Of a stretch of DNA of 39,333 bases, positions 39,163-39,333 are shown piece by piece; position 1 is the first letter of the stretch, and each line of letters opens with the position of its first letter. The DNA is taken from contig CAMCNE010000011.1 in NCBI GenBank assembly GCA_945875935.1, positions 1 through 39,333 on the forward strand. Direction: 5' to 3'. This DNA is from Bordetella parapertussis (lineage in GTDB: Bacteria > Pseudomonadota > Gammaproteobacteria > Burkholderiales > Burkholderiaceae_C). The notes beneath the pieces are model-generated. The model was not told where the DNA came from, made no database searches, and saw only the letters and a list, made by a program, of their open reading frames with translations. Both the position numbers and the translations under genes were made by a program.

Positions 39163-39333
39163 TCAGACCTCGATGCCAGGCGCCGCAGCCTCGATGCGTC
39201 CGAACTGCATGCGGTGCAAGCGGCAGTAAATCCCGTCGAGTGCCAGCAATTCGCTGTGGGTGCCGATTTCGGCCACGCGCCCCTGGTCCATCACGACCAC
39301 ACGGTCTGCGTTGGCGATGGTGGACAGCCGGTG
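39163..39333 (-). CDS. ABC exporter ATP-binding domain, C-terminal end (MsbA-like, truncated)
   Basis: The last 56 codons of a gene that continues beyond the window. The translation begins with the H-loop [20 protein letters not shown] and continues [24 protein letters not shown], the typical end of a fused membrane-ATPase exporter of the MsbA/LagD type. The neighbouring heptosyltransferase I, encoded directly after the stop, makes MsbA (flipping lipid A-core across the inner membrane) the most likely identity, but only the tail is visible. Confidence 0.82.
   Translation of the reverse strand, partial: HRLSTIANADRVVVMDQGRVAEIGTHSELLALDGIYCRLHRMQFGRIEAAAPGIEV

Noticed and set aside
1..39333. 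Insertion sequences, prophage, CRISPR arrays, tRNA or rRNA genes
   Set aside because: No transposase, integrase, regular spacer-repeat array or recognisable tRNA/rRNA sequence was seen by eye; tRNAscan-SE and a repeat finder would be needed to exclude them fully.

Overview
The window looks like chromosomal DNA of a GC-rich betaproteobacterium of the order Burkholderiales, probably near the Leptothrix/Rubrivivax/Ideonella group. This is inferred from codon use, the DUF3717/DUF1289 gene, the lipopolysaccharide gene set and the style of the exopolysaccharide genes; no rRNA is present to confirm it. I saw no tRNA, rRNA, insertion sequence, phage gene or CRISPR array.

Positions 1-10283 (+ strand) hold a glycosyltransferase tail and a run of nine tightly spaced or overlapping genes. 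Four encode a dedicated TonB-type energy system and its outer-membrane partner: an ExbB-like channel carrying a periplasmic DUF2341/LamG lectin-like region, ExbD, TonB and a Porin_5-type porin. A coiled-coil periplasmic protein follows. The last four encode a Wza/EpsE-type export lipoprotein, an EpsL-like outer-membrane barrel, a Wzz/GumC chain-length protein and a BY-type tyrosine kinase. The arrangement suggests proton-motive force coupled to a surface-polysaccharide machine. A metallo-beta-lactamase-fold cyclic nucleotide phosphodiesterase follows at 10473-11264.

Positions 11288-25906 (- strand) hold a seven-gene operon that looks like a transmembrane electron conduit. In transcription order it encodes: (1) a small membrane protein with two H-x13-H helices, a diheme cytochrome b signature; (2) an FHA-TM-decaheme cytochrome c; (3) a lipoprotein with two GlcG/HbpS domains; (4) an AMIN-SH3-beta-barrel outer-membrane protein; (5) a secreted decaheme cytochrome fused to an LVIVD beta-propeller; (6) a pentaheme c554-like cytochrome; (7) a fusion of an FAD oxidoreductase, two cyclic-nucleotide-binding domains and a four-cluster ferredoxin module. 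That is 25 predicted c-type hemes plus probably two b-type hemes. The layout recalls porin-cytochrome conduits for extracellular electron transfer, but the FHA, AMIN, propeller and cNMP fusions make it distinctive. It is the most interesting system in the window.

Positions 26124-28699 add a stand-alone cNMP-binding protein, a response-regulator/class III adenylate cyclase, a small membrane protein and a BLUF blue-light receptor. With the phosphodiesterase at 10473 and the cNMP-gated oxidoreductase, this gives synthesis, sensing and breakdown of cAMP on both sides of the cytochrome operon.

Positions 28815-39333 are mostly housekeeping and LPS genes: YchJ, a DUF2076 protein, a GT2 glycosyltransferase, a ComEA-like protein, heptose kinase RfaE1, a methylguanine methyltransferase, a DUF3717/DUF1289 protein, an RhlE-type helicase behind a highly structured leader, an FKBP isomerase, an O-antigen ligase, a GT9 glycosyltransferase, heptosyltransferase I and the end of an MsbA-like exporter. 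The O-antigen ligase and the first half of the GT9 gene are visibly AT-richer than their surroundings, as is usual for exchanged surface-polysaccharide genes.
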